Assembly (NCBI GenBank): GCA_964552195.1
Contig: CAZKFM010000014.1
Location: forward strand, 1-64,000
Length of the DNA stretch: 64,000 bases
Direction of reading: 5' to 3'
DNA from: CAZKAP01 sp964552195
GTDB lineage: Bacteria > Bacteroidota > Bacteroidia > Flavobacteriales > Flavobacteriaceae
The first letter of the stretch is position 1; each line of letters opens with the position of its first letter. Both the position numbers and the translations under genes were made by a program. Positions 25,759 through 34,553 of the stretch are shown one piece after another. The notes below the pieces were generated by a model. It was not told where the DNA came from, ran no database searches, and saw only the letters and a program-made list of their open reading frames with translations.

Positions 25759-26468
25759 GAGGGATTATAGTCGACGATGAAATGACTGCCCGGCAGATTG
25801 TCAGGGGCCTGTGCAGGCAGGTTCCCGGTATCGAGATCGTCGAAGAGTTCTCCGACGCCATACAGGCATTGAAATTCATGAATCACCAGGAGATCGATCT
25901 GATCTTCCTGGATATTCACATGCCCGGTTTAACGGGTATTGACTTCATACAGACCCTGAAGCATCCTCCGCGAATTGTACTCACCACTTCGGATACCCAT
26001 TTCGCCATCGAGGCGTATGAGTACCCTTTCGTGGTGGACTACCTCGTCAAACCGATCAAGCAGGAGCGCTTCCTGAAGATGCTCGACCGTCTGGAAATTC
26101 ATAGGAATGCCCTGCATGTCGGCACTAAGGCCACTGGAGTACCCTCCGATTCCGGTAATGAGGATCTCTATGTGAATATAGACCGCAGGCTGATCAAGAT
26201 TAGATTCGACGACTTGCTTTGGATCGAGGCCAAAGGGGACTATATAGTAATCAAAACGGACAAGGAGGAAATCAAGGTCCATTCCACCCTGAAGAAAATC
26301 AAGGAAAAGTTACCGGCAGTTCGCTTTATACAAATTCATCGGAGTTATATCATCAACCATACCCGAATTATCGATATACAGGACAACAGTGTGCTCATAG
26401 ACCGAAAGGTTATTCCGATCAGCCGATCGAACCGCCCGGAGCTGATGCAGCGTCTGAACCTGTTGTAA
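25755..26468 (+). CDS. LytTR-family response regulator
   Basis: A 237-residue DNA-binding regulator. The receiver (1-120) has Asp7-Asp8, phosphoacceptor Asp53 in Phe-Leu-Asp-Ile-His-Met-Pro and Lys in Val-Lys-Pro. The LytTR domain (about 135-237) shows Leu-Leu-Trp-Ile-Glu-Ala-Lys-Gly-Asp-Tyr-Ile and the Phe-Ile-Gln-Ile-His-Arg-Ser-Tyr-Ile-Ile-Asn signature. LytTR domains bind two direct repeats about 21 bp apart, and 21-bp repeats precede three transcription units of this cluster. It is the only DNA-binding regulator recognised in the EPS region, so it is the best candidate for reading them. Confidence 0.93.
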   Translation: MRGIIVDDEMTARQIVRGLCRQVPGIEIVEEFSDAIQALKFMNHQEIDLIFLDIHMPGLTGIDFIQTLKHPPRIVLTTSDTHFAIEAYEYPFVVDYLVKPIKQERFLKMLDRLEIHRNALHVGTKATGVPSDSGNEDLYVNIDRRLIKIRFDDLLWIEAKGDYIVIKTDKEEIKVHSTLKKIKEKLPAVRFIQIHRSYIINHTRIIDIQDNSVLIDRKVIPISRSNRPELMQRLNLL

Positions 26469-26491
26469 TTAACTTATAAATTCACCGAACC

Positions 26492-26758
26492 ATGGCCGTA
26501 AACATTCAAGAAAACAAGGGGATATTCGAACTCAGCGGAAGCCTGAGCGCCCAGAACCTGGGGGCGATACAGACGTATTTCCTTCTTGTACTCGAGCAGC
26601 AATCGGAGATTGTGATCAACGTGGAAAACCTGGAGGCCATCGACAGCAGTGCGCTGCGTTATCTTAAGGAATTACCAGCGATAGCGCGGGGTATGGAGGC
26701 CCGGGTCACCGTTGTGGGAACCGAAATTCCCCAACAGGTAGATACCCAAACCGAATAG
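26492..26758 (+). CDS. STAS domain protein
   Basis: An 88-residue single STAS domain, as in anti-sigma-factor antagonists. Ser52/Ser53 in Ala-Ile-Asp-Ser-Ser-Ala-Leu occupy the usual phosphoserine position. STAS proteins of this type are switched by a serine kinase or phosphatase, and neither is coded nearby, so the partner is elsewhere or the domain serves as a scaffold. It closes the H-NOX operon, followed by a strong terminator. Confidence 0.8.
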   Translation: MAVNIQENKGIFELSGSLSAQNLGAIQTYFLLVLEQQSEIVINVENLEAIDSSALRYLKELPAIARGMEARVTVVGTEIPQQVDTQTE

Positions 26759-26817
26759 TTCAGTCATTTCAGAGGCAACACCTCAGGACTGACACACAGG
26801 ACACCCCCAATGTATCG

Positions 26818-26848
26818 AACCGGGCCCATCGAAGGTCCCGGTTTTTTT
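26818..26848 (+). terminator. terminator of the H-NOX signalling operon
   Basis: AACCGGG (26818-26824) pairs with CCCGGTT (26837-26843), extended inside by further GC pairs, followed by a run of T residues ending at about 26848. Confidence 0.85.
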
Positions 26849-26961
26849 GTTTCCGGTTTTGATGAGGCACTTAGGCATTAGATTTTGAGGACTCACCCCC
26901 GGATTTAGGCATCCCATCGACAAAGGGTGCGCTCCCATCGGTGTATGACGTAAAATGCACC

Positions 26962-27028
26962 GATCACAACGATACACAAGTCCTTCACAACATAGAATTT
27001 AACCCGGTAGGGCTTTGTCTTAATTTCC
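26962..27028 (+). promoter_or_regulatory. shared EPS/NO-regulon promoter, site B (EPS operon 1)
   Basis: Direct repeats GATCACAAC (ending 26970) and CTTCACAAC (ending 26991), exactly 21 bp apart, followed exactly 30 bases later by TAATTTCC (27021-27028) as the -7-like box. The ATG of the receiver gene is at 27048. There is no TTG -33 box, as expected for an activator-dependent promoter. Confidence 0.6.
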
Positions 27029-27047
27029 ATAGAAAATACCCTAGGAC

Positions 27048-27410
27048 ATGAAAATACTGGTAGTAGATGACAAGCAATCATTGAGTGAACTGGTCTCCCA
27101 ATTCCTCGGACAGACCTACGACGTGACCGTTATGGACAACGGCCTCAGGGCAATTACCTGGCTTCAGCAAGGCAATTTGCCGGACCTGATTATCACCGAT
27201 CTGGAGATGCCAGAAATGGACGGCTTCGAACTAATCAAGCAAGTTAAGACCAGTGGAATGTTCTCGGACATTCCAATTATCGTACTGAGTTGTCGTGACA
27301 ACAGCGCCGACCGAATCGAGTGCCTGAAACTGGGTGCCGACGATTATCTGGTTAAACCCTTCAATCCTGAGGAGCTGCTGATCCGCGTGGACAAGCTGGT
27401 GGTACGCTAG
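27048..27410 (+). CDS. receiver-only response regulator at head of EPS operon
   Basis: A 120-residue receiver: Asp7-Asp8, phosphoacceptor Asp51 in Ile-Thr-Asp-Leu-Glu-Met-Pro, Lys in Leu-Val-Lys-Pro-Phe near 104. No output domain. It is followed after 48 bases by a sugar transferase that itself begins with a decayed receiver, so this functional receiver may dimerise with or control that enzyme. It could accept phosphate from the HPt protein encoded upstream. Confidence 0.88.
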   Translation: MKILVVDDKQSLSELVSQFLGQTYDVTVMDNGLRAITWLQQGNLPDLIITDLEMPEMDGFELIKQVKTSGMFSDIPIIVLSCRDNSADRIECLKLGADDYLVKPFNPEELLIRVDKLVVR

Positions 27411-27458
27411 GTCCATGTTTCGCTCTACTAGCAGGAGCCTCTCACTAAATCCGGTAAC

Positions 27459-28697
27459 ATGGAAAATGTTCTCACCGCCCAAAAAATGCGCCTCCTTTAC
27501 GTGGGTAAGGCGTGGAACCTGTTCAGTGAATTCGCAGAGACCAACGATTCTCTGGAGGTTTACGTAGCGGAGAATCCATCTTCTGCCATCAAATGGCTGC
27601 ACAATCAGAGCGAATTAATGGGTAAGCGCTGGGTCGATACGGCAAAAAATGTCGATGGCATCATCTGTGAACGTACCGAGCAACTGGGTTCCGTTGTGGA
27701 GATGAAGTCGTATATCGATTCGGTTTTTTCCGACAGTTCGGGTATACCGATCATCATTTACGGCCCCAGGGAATCCCGGGAAGAAGTCGCCGGTGCCCTG
27801 AATATGGGTTTTGACGATTGGTTTTCCAATACACCCCGGATAGAGCAGATCATGGAGCGAGTGCGCTTCCTGAAACAGCTCAAAAGCAATCTGATTGCCG
27901 AAGAGATCGAGGAATCCCGCCTGGCAGAACCCTATAAGATCGGGTTCTTCAAGCGGAGTTTCGATATCCTGGTCTCCCTGACGGTACTTTTACTGCTTTC
28001 CCCATTGCTTCTGATCACCATAGCCGCTATTCGGCTGGAGTCCAAGGGCAAGGTCTACTATATCTCCAAGAGGGTAGGCACCGGCTATAAGATTTTTAAT
28101 TTCCTGAAGCTGCGATCCATGTATCCCGATGCGGATAAACGGCTTAAGGAATTCCAGCACCTAAACCAGTACAGTAACGAAGAAGAGGAGACCCCTGTTT
28201 CAGCTGAGTCAACCGCTCAGGAGTATTCCAACCCAAACTCAGGGGTAAAACTCTTCTCCGACGACGAGGTGGTGGACGAGAAGGCCTTCAATGAGAAACG
28301 CAAGGCCGAAGAGAGCAAGGCCTTCGTCAAGATCGACAACGATCCCCGAATTACCAGGGTGGGCCGGATCATCCGAAAACTGAGTATCGATGAACTCCCC
28401 CAGCTGATCAATGTATTGCGAGGAGAAATGTCCATAGTGGGTAACCGCCCACTTCCGCTGTATGAGGCCGAGATGCTGACTACGGACGAATACACCGAAC
28501 GCTTTAACGGCCCCGCGGGTATTACCGGACTGTGGCAGGTGGAAGCCCGGGGACGGAGCAGTAAGATGTCGCCCGAGGAGCGCAAGCAACTCGACATCAA
28601 ATACGTGGAGTACGCCAATAGCAAGTACGCCTTCTTGATCGATTGTTGGATCGTCCTGCGAACGTTTAAAGCCGTATTCCAGAAGGAAAATGTATAG
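27459..28697 (+). CDS. pseudoreceiver-phosphoglycosyltransferase fusion (initiating sugar transferase)
   Basis: A 412-residue protein. Residues 8-145 have receiver-like alternation but a Glu (71) where the phosphoacceptor Asp should be and no Val-Lys-Pro lysine, so it is a pseudoreceiver. From about 165 comes a monotopic phosphoglycosyltransferase domain: Phe-Lys-Arg-Ser-Phe-Asp-Ile membrane anchor, Lys-Leu-Arg-Ser-Met, Asp-Glu-Leu-Pro-Gln-Leu-Ile-Asn-Val-Leu-Arg-Gly-Glu-Met-Ser-Ile-Val-Gly. This domain places the first sugar phosphate on undecaprenyl phosphate. An acidic low-complexity insert of about 60 residues (225-290) splits it. The fusion suggests that chain initiation is under signalling control. 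Confidence 0.85.
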   Translation: MENVLTAQKMRLLYVGKAWNLFSEFAETNDSLEVYVAENPSSAIKWLHNQSELMGKRWVDTAKNVDGIICERTEQLGSVVEMKSYIDSVFSDSSGIPIIIYGPRESREEVAGALNMGFDDWFSNTPRIEQIMERVRFLKQLKSNLIAEEIEESRLAEPYKIGFFKRSFDILVSLTVLLLLSPLLLITIAAIRLESKGKVYYISKRVGTGYKIFNFLKLRSMYPDADKRLKEFQHLNQYSNEEEETPVSAESTAQEYSNPNSGVKLFSDDEVVDEKAFNEKRKAEESKAFVKIDNDPRITRVGRIIRKLSIDELPQLINVLRGEMSIVGNRPLPLYEAEMLTTDEYTERFNGPAGITGLWQVEARGRSSKMSPEERKQLDIKYVEYANSKYAFLIDCWIVLRTFKAVFQKENV

Positions 28698-28699
28698 GA

Positions 28700-29443
28700 A
28701 TGAGAATATCGTATCTGATCATTCTGGGGTTGATATGTACCCGGGGTCTCCTGGCACAGGGGACCACCGATTTTTTGGAGGAAAGCCTCGAAAATCAGGA
28801 TATCACTCATTTACTGCCACCCCTCGACACCCTGATCCAGAAGGCCCATGAGCGATCGAATAAGATACGCTTCTACGATGCCGAGATCAAGTACTGGGAG
28901 AACCAGAAAAAACTCACCAGGGCGCGCTGGCAGGATTACTTCTATCTCGAGGCCAATTACAACTACGGAATCTTCGACAATCTGAACAACCAGCAGCTGG
29001 CGGGTGACCCCAATTCCAGCCAGGTCCTGCTCAGCACAGAAGCCACTCGCTACACCGTCGGGGCTTCCATCAAGCTGCCCATCTCGGCCATATTTACCCG
29101 AAATAAACTGGTAAAGAGTTCAGAGGCCGACATCGAGAAGGCCGAATACATGAAGGAGTACGAAAAGGACCTCATTACCCAGGAGGTGATTGTACGCTAC
29201 AATGAACTTATAACCGCCCAGCGGGTGTACTACATCTCGAATACCATAGTGGAAACCTATAAGATACAGAGTATACGTGCCGACAAGGATTACGAAAGCG
29301 GACTGATCACGCTTTCTGAACTCACCAGACTTACACAAATGCTCAACGAGGCCATTAAGTCCAGGGAGTCGCAGCGCGCCGTACTGATCCAGGCTCACCA
29401 GAACCTGGAACTGATCACGGGCACCGAACTGAGGATAATGTAG
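28700..29443 (+). CDS. half-length TolC-like outer membrane protein
   Basis: A 247-residue secreted protein with an N-terminal signal peptide (hydrophobic run, cleavage after Leu-Leu-Ala near 20) and long helices resembling one of the two repeats in TolC-family outer membrane factors (usual length 420-480). A beta segment Tyr-Leu-Glu-Ala-Asn-Tyr-Asn-Tyr is followed by another at Tyr-Thr-Val-Gly-Ala-Ser-Ile. It sits between the sugar transferase and the co-polymerase, where Wza-type exporters normally lie; none is seen in the window. Its role as the export channel is inference. Confidence 0.7.
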   Translation: MRISYLIILGLICTRGLLAQGTTDFLEESLENQDITHLLPPLDTLIQKAHERSNKIRFYDAEIKYWENQKKLTRARWQDYFYLEANYNYGIFDNLNNQQLAGDPNSSQVLLSTEATRYTVGASIKLPISAIFTRNKLVKSSEADIEKAEYMKEYEKDLITQEVIVRYNELITAQRVYYISNTIVETYKIQSIRADKDYESGLITLSELTRLTQMLNEAIKSRESQRAVLIQAHQNLELITGTELRIM

Positions 29444-29447
29444 TATA

Positions 29448-31679
29448 ATGAAGTTTAACCTGCTCTTCTTCGTCCGCATCCTGATGCGTCACCTTTGGTT
29501 ACTGGTGACCATACCCATTATACTGGGTGTGCTCATCTTTACCCTGACCAAAGACGCTCCCAAAGAATTCGAATCCAAGGGCCGGGTTTTTACTGCCTTT
29601 GGCTCCGGTCCGACCATCGATCTGAACAATACCAAACTGGACTTCCGTGCGACCAACATCGCCTACGACAACCTGCTGAACCTGATTAAGTCCCGTACCA
29701 CTCAGGAGACGGTGGCACTCAGGCTATTTACCCAGCATATGATGCAGGACAGCGCCAATCCTCAGATTATCGGTAAGGAGAAATTCGACGCCCTGATGGC
29801 CGAGGTCCCCGAGGATGTCAAAGCCCTGGTCGTCAAGGGGGACTACGAGCAGACCTATCAAAACTTCAGGGAGTACAAGGAGTCCAGCGCCAATAATTTC
29901 ATCAACCACCTGATCAGTCTCAATCATCCGGACTACAGCGCGGATAAGATACTGGAGCGCACTAACATCCGCAGGGTCAACATGAGTGACTTTATCGACA
30001 TCTCATTCACCTCTGAGGACCCGGCCATCTGCCGCAATACCCTGATCATACTCTGTGAAACCTTTATCGCCCTCAATGCCGAGATCAAGGCGAATCAGTC
30101 GGACCGTGTGGTGCGGTATTTCGAGGATCAGTTATCCAAGACGACCACGGAGCTCAATAAGGCAGAACGGGAGTTGCTCGAGTTCAATCGGGACAACAAG
30201 ATCATGAACTATTACGAGCAGACCAAGCAGATTGCCATGCGACGGGAGACCTTTGAGCTGAAGTATCAGGAGGTACATCAGCGGTATGCGGCTGCGGAGG
30301 CCGTCCTGCCCGAGCTCGAGAAGCAGCTGACAACCACGGCCCGGCGCAAGCTCAATTCCAAGGAAATGATCGACCTGCGCAACCGGCTTTCCGACCTGAA
30401 TTACCGCATCTCGCTAAAGACCCTGGAAATGGCCGGAGACTCCCTGGTCCGGGAAAGTGCCGGAAAGGAGCTGGGGGTGATGGAGATTCAAAAGAACCAC
30501 ATCAAGAAGGAACTCGAAACCAAGGTGGAGGAACTCTTTAGCATGGACAACGATGTCAGCGGAGTCAATACCACCAATATCCTGAACCAGTACCTGGATG
30601 CCCTGGTCAATTACGAATCATCCAAGGCAGAGCTCAATCTGCTCGACATCAAGAGGCTCGAATTCGATCGACTGACGGTACAGTATGCGCCACTGGGGGC
30701 GACCATGAAGAAGCTTGAGCGCAAGATTAATGTCGAGGAACAGGAATACCTGAGCCTGCTTCACAGCCTGGGCCTGGCTAAGCTGCGACAGCAGAATGTG
30801 GAACTGCAATCCAACTTGAAAATTTCGGACATGCCTTATCTGCCACTGGAGCCTAAACCCAGCAAGCAGATGATGTTGGTGGCCGTGGGAGTGATTTTCG
30901 GTTTCCTGATGGTCACTATGACGGTTTTGGTACTGGAGTTTCTCGACGGGAATATCAATACGGCGGCCCGGGCAGAAGATCGCACCGGCCTCAAGGTATC
31001 CTCCATTTTCCCGGTAATCTACTACGGCAAGCGTAAGATCGACTACGCATATATTGAGAATAAGGCGGTCAATGCCATCTCCCGAAACATCATGCTCAAC
31101 CAGTTCCAGGTGAAGGAGCAGTCCGGACCGGTGGTGAACCTTTTCGTCTCGACTCAGAGCAATGAGGGAAAGTCATTTATATGTAACCATCTGATGCAGA
31201 AACTGGATGAGCTCGGATACAGTGTGATGTTCCTGACGTACGAAAAGGACTTTGACGATGCCGTTCCTCCCCGCTCGCATCGCCATGTTTATCAAGTAAG
31301 CGATATGCTGTATCGCATCTCTACCCTGGATGAATTTGGGGCTCAAGGCAGTCTGGGGGGATATCAGAATTACGATTTCGTTCTGCTGGAGATACCCTCC
31401 ATTATCCGAAATCCCTTTCCGGTCAAACTGGCCGCATCCATGGACTTCACGTTTCTGGTGGTACGGGCCAACCGCTCCTGGAGCGAGGCCGACAAGAATG
31501 CCCTGGCCCTCTTTAACGAGGCTACGACCGGGCCCGAGCCCACGGTGATCCTGAACGGAGTGAAGATTCTGGAGATGGAGACCGTTCTGGGCGACCTTCC
31601 CAAGAGCCGCAGCCTGCTACGGCAGTGGGCTAAACGCCTGATACAGCTGCGCTTTTTTACCAAGAAATCAATCGTGTAG
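29448..31679 (+). CDS. polysaccharide co-polymerase (Wzz/GumC-like) with degenerate kinase domain
   Basis: A 743-residue inner-membrane protein: first transmembrane helix near 15-35, a long periplasmic region rich in coiled coil (about 230-470), second helix near 470-500, then a cytoplasmic domain related to bacterial tyrosine kinases. That domain keeps Glu-Gly-Lys-Ser in a Walker A position (about 573) but has no Walker A' acidic motif (Phe-Leu-Thr-Tyr-Glu in its place), a weak Walker B (Leu-Leu-Glu-Ile-Pro) and no tyrosine cluster at the end. It probably regulates chain length without kinase activity. Confidence 0.85.
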   Translation: MKFNLLFFVRILMRHLWLLVTIPIILGVLIFTLTKDAPKEFESKGRVFTAFGSGPTIDLNNTKLDFRATNIAYDNLLNLIKSRTTQETVALRLFTQHMMQDSANPQIIGKEKFDALMAEVPEDVKALVVKGDYEQTYQNFREYKESSANNFINHLISLNHPDYSADKILERTNIRRVNMSDFIDISFTSEDPAICRNTLIILCETFIALNAEIKANQSDRVVRYFEDQLSKTTTELNKAERELLEFNRDNKIMNYYEQTKQIAMRRETFELKYQEVHQRYAAAEAVLPELEKQLTTTARRKLNSKEMIDLRNRLSDLNYRISLKTLEMAGDSLVRESAGKELGVMEIQKNHIKKELETKVEELFSMDNDVSGVNTTNILNQYLDALVNYESSKAELNLLDIKRLEFDRLTVQYAPLGATMKKLERKINVEEQEYLSLLHSLGLAKLRQQNVELQSNLKISDMPYLPLEPKPSKQMMLVAVGVIFGFLMVTMTVLVLEFLDGNINTAARAEDRTGLKVSSIFPVIYYGKRKIDYAYIENKAVNAISRNIMLNQFQVKEQSGPVVNLFVSTQSNEGKSFICNHLMQKLDELGYSVMFLTYEKDFDDAVPPRSHRHVYQVSDMLYRISTLDEFGAQGSLGGYQNYDFVLLEIPSIIRNPFPVKLAASMDFTFLVVRANRSWSEADKNALALFNEATTGPEPTVILNGVKILEMETVLGDLPKSRSLLRQWAKRLIQLRFFTKKSIV

Positions 31680-31683
31680 CGCC

Positions 31684-33024
31684 ATGAAGAAACTAATCGC
31701 CTTAGTCCGGGAAAAGAATATCAGTTCGCTGTTTACCAACTTGCTGGTAGCGGCAATTGGCCTCTTCAGTTTCATGCTGCTCACGCGTATGTTCAGTAAG
31801 GAGCAGTTTGGTGACTGGGTACTCTACATTACCCTCGCCACCTTCGTGGACCTGTTGCGTTTCGGACTTACCAAAACCTCTCTGGTCCGGTTTCTCTCGG
31901 GTGCCAAACCTGATGAGCGGCCCGGATTACTGGGTTCCGGTTTCCGGATCAATATGTGGCTGATGCTGTGCATAGCCGTGCTTTGCGTGGCAGGCAGGTT
32001 TGCGGTACAGAGCCTGGACATCGAACTGACCTACGGGTATTTGCTTTTCCTTACCTGGTATCCCTTGCTGGGTGCCGCCAATCTGGGCTGGAACAACGCC
32101 ACCGCGCTCTTTCAGGCCGAACAGAATTTCGAGAGGATGATGCTGGTGAGGCTATCCAATATCGGAGCCTTCTTCGTGTTTCTGGTGGCGAATTTCTGGC
32201 TGGGCCTATCCTTTATTGAAGTCGTTTACGTACACCTGGTCCTCAATGCGTTCTCCAGCCTCTGGTGTGCATTTAAAGGCTGGGACGGTATGCGCTTTTT
32301 GGGTCAGGCCCATCGCGAAACCGAGAAAAAGCTACTCTCCTTCGGTAAGTTCTCCATGGGCACCCTGGTGGGTTCCAGCCTGCTGAAGAGCGCCGATACC
32401 TTTATTATAGGTCTTAGTCCCATACTGGGTTCGGCCGGAGTGGCCATGTATGCCATTCCGCTGAAGCTGGCAGACCTTATGGGCATTCCACTGAGGAGTT
32501 TTACTATGACCGCCTATCCCCGCATGTCCAGAAAGTGCATAGAAGGCGACCTGGAAGGCGCGCGTAAGATATTCTACCAGTATTCCGGTGTGATTACTTT
32601 CCTGTTCCTTCCCATAGCTGCTCTGAGTTTCTGGTTTGCCGAGGATCTCGTACTCCTGCTGGGGGGCGATGAATACCGGGATTCCCTACCCCTGCTGAGT
32701 ACGGTTTTCCGAATATTTACGGTGTATTCTCTGCTGCTTCCCATTGACCGCTTTACCGGGGTGCTGCTGGACAGCGCCAACCGGCCCCGGCTCAACTTGT
32801 ATAAGGTCATATTCATGGCTACCGCGAATATTATCGTCGATTTGGTGGCCGTCTTCTATTTCCAGAGCCTGATCGCGGTTGCGATCGGTACGGTGCTCTT
32901 TACCCTGTTGGGACTGTTCCTGGGATTCTACTACCTGCGTAAGGTGGTACCCATCCACAGCGCTAACATCTGGACCGAAAGCATAGTGTTTTTCCGAAAC
33001 TTTCAAACCCATCTGCCCAAGTGA
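31684..33024 (+). CDS. polysaccharide flippase (Wzx-like)
   Basis: A 446-residue polytopic membrane protein of the MOP superfamily with about twelve to fourteen helices and the N-terminal Asn-Leu-Leu-Val-Ala-Ala-Ile-Gly-Leu-Phe-Ser-Phe segment typical of Wzx flippases. These move lipid-linked repeat units to the periplasmic face. It overlaps the polymerase gene by four bases (GTGA), fitting a Wzx/Wzy pathway. Confidence 0.88.
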   Translation: MKKLIALVREKNISSLFTNLLVAAIGLFSFMLLTRMFSKEQFGDWVLYITLATFVDLLRFGLTKTSLVRFLSGAKPDERPGLLGSGFRINMWLMLCIAVLCVAGRFAVQSLDIELTYGYLLFLTWYPLLGAANLGWNNATALFQAEQNFERMMLVRLSNIGAFFVFLVANFWLGLSFIEVVYVHLVLNAFSSLWCAFKGWDGMRFLGQAHRETEKKLLSFGKFSMGTLVGSSLLKSADTFIIGLSPILGSAGVAMYAIPLKLADLMGIPLRSFTMTAYPRMSRKCIEGDLEGARKIFYQYSGVITFLFLPIAALSFWFAEDLVLLLGGDEYRDSLPLLSTVFRIFTVYSLLLPIDRFTGVLLDSANRPRLNLYKVIFMATANIIVDLVAVFYFQSLIAVAIGTVLFTLLGLFLGFYYLRKVVPIHSANIWTESIVFFRNFQTHLPK

Positions 33025-34541
33025 GTAATCCTTTTTACCGGACATATGGTACAGACTTACTGAGGCAGCCGCTTCCTATGCTGATCCTGTTTTCGATGAC
33101 GATCTGCAGCGGATTGCTTATAGCGACCAAGGGACTGCTGGTGGGTATAGCCGTTATCGTACTTCCACTTGCCGTGGTTTACGTGGTGAATCTCATGCTG
33201 AATCCGCGCATAGGACTGGTAACCATTATCATCTTCAGTTTTTTCGTCATCGGGCTTTCCCGTTATGTGCCGGCAACCTGGGGGCTGATCATCGATGGGC
33301 TGCTCCTTTTGATGTACCTGTCGTTATTCTTCAAGGAATTCCGGATACGTATCCCCTGGGACCACGCCAAATCCATGCTCACCGTACTGGTAGCCGTTTG
33401 GTTTGCCTATATATTCCTGCAGGTGGCCAATCCCGAGGCGGCCAGTATAGCGGCCTGGTTCTACGCCATGAGGGGGCTGGGCCTGTATCAGTTTCTCATG
33501 ATCCCACTGATCCTGATCCTCTTTAACCGACCCAAGGATTTAGAGACCCTGATCGTGATCTGGGGTGTGATTTCGGTTCTGGGTACCCTGAAGGGTATGA
33601 TGCAATTGTTTTTCGGAGTGGATCCGTTCGAACAGAAATGGCTGGACAACGGCGGACACGTGACGCACGTGCTGTTCGGAAAGCTGAGAATCTTCTCCTT
33701 CTATTCCGATGCAGGACAATTCGGAGCCTCACAGGGCCATACCGGGTTGGTTTTCGGCATACTCGGAATTTACTTGAGGCACAACCTCAAGCTTCGAATG
33801 CTGTGCTTTTTTGTCGCCCTGATGGGCCTGTACGGCATGCTGATTTCCGGTACCCGTGGAGCGATAGCCGTACCTGCTGCCGGTGGCATCATGCTGCTGA
33901 TCCTTCGAAAAAACATCCCGTTCCTCATTCTGGGTGCGGTTATGGGCATAGGGGTATTCGTCTTTTTCAAGTACACCACCCTGCTGAACAACAACGCACA
34001 AATACGCCGGATGCGAACCGCCTTCGACCCCAACGACGCCTCCTTGCAGATCCGACTAGCGAATCAGCAAAAGCTCAAGGGTTACCTGGCCAGCCGGCCC
34101 ATCGGAGGAGGGGTGGGGTCCACCGGCAACTGGGGACAGCGATTTACCCCCAACACCTTCCTGGCCAATACCGCAACGGACAGCTGGTTTGTCGCCATCT
34201 GGGCCGATACGGGTATAGTGGGGCTATACCTTCACTTGTTTATTCTCTTCTCGGTATTGATTACCGGGGCCTACAACGTAATGTTCCGCATCAAGGACTT
34301 CTGGCTGCAGGGTCAAATTGCGGCCCTGGTATGCGGTATGGCCGGCATCATGGCCGCCTCCTATGGGAATGGTGTGTTCGGTCAGTTCCCGACTGGTACC
34401 CTGATGTACATGACCATGGCCTTCATATTCCTGGCCCCGCGCTGGGAGAAAGAGCGACTGGCAGCCGAGGCGGAACGGGCAGATGCAGAGGCCCTTACAG
34501 ATAACGATAATATACAGACCGCACTTCCGGCAGCCACCTAA
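33021..34541 (+). CDS. O-antigen ligase/polymerase family protein (Wzy-like)
   Basis: A 506-residue polytopic protein with about eleven helices and a large periplasmic loop (about 345-395) containing an Arg-Pro-Ile-Gly-Gly-Gly-Val motif, as in Wzy/WaaL-type enzymes. It would join repeat units in the periplasm. Start is GTG at 33021, translationally coupled to the flippase gene. The C-terminal tail is short, Ala/Glu-rich and probably cytoplasmic. Confidence 0.85.
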   Translation: MSNPFYRTYGTDLLRQPLPMLILFSMTICSGLLIATKGLLVGIAVIVLPLAVVYVVNLMLNPRIGLVTIIIFSFFVIGLSRYVPATWGLIIDGLLLLMYLSLFFKEFRIRIPWDHAKSMLTVLVAVWFAYIFLQVANPEAASIAAWFYAMRGLGLYQFLMIPLILILFNRPKDLETLIVIWGVISVLGTLKGMMQLFFGVDPFEQKWLDNGGHVTHVLFGKLRIFSFYSDAGQFGASQGHTGLVFGILGIYLRHNLKLRMLCFFVALMGLYGMLISGTRGAIAVPAAGGIMLLILRKNIPFLILGAVMGIGVFVFFKYTTLLNNNAQIRRMRTAFDPNDASLQIRLANQQKLKGYLASRPIGGGVGSTGNWGQRFTPNTFLANTATDSWFVAIWADTGIVGLYLHLFILFSVLITGAYNVMFRIKDFWLQGQIAALVCGMAGIMAASYGNGVFGQFPTGTLMYMTMAFIFLAPRWEKERLAAEAERADAEALTDNDNIQTALPAAT

Positions 34542-34553
34542 TACCCTATACTC

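Noticed and set aside
33638..34504. Plus-strand frame of 288 codons within the Wzy-like gene
   Set aside because: Shifted frame of the polymerase gene with no hydrophobic pattern or motif.
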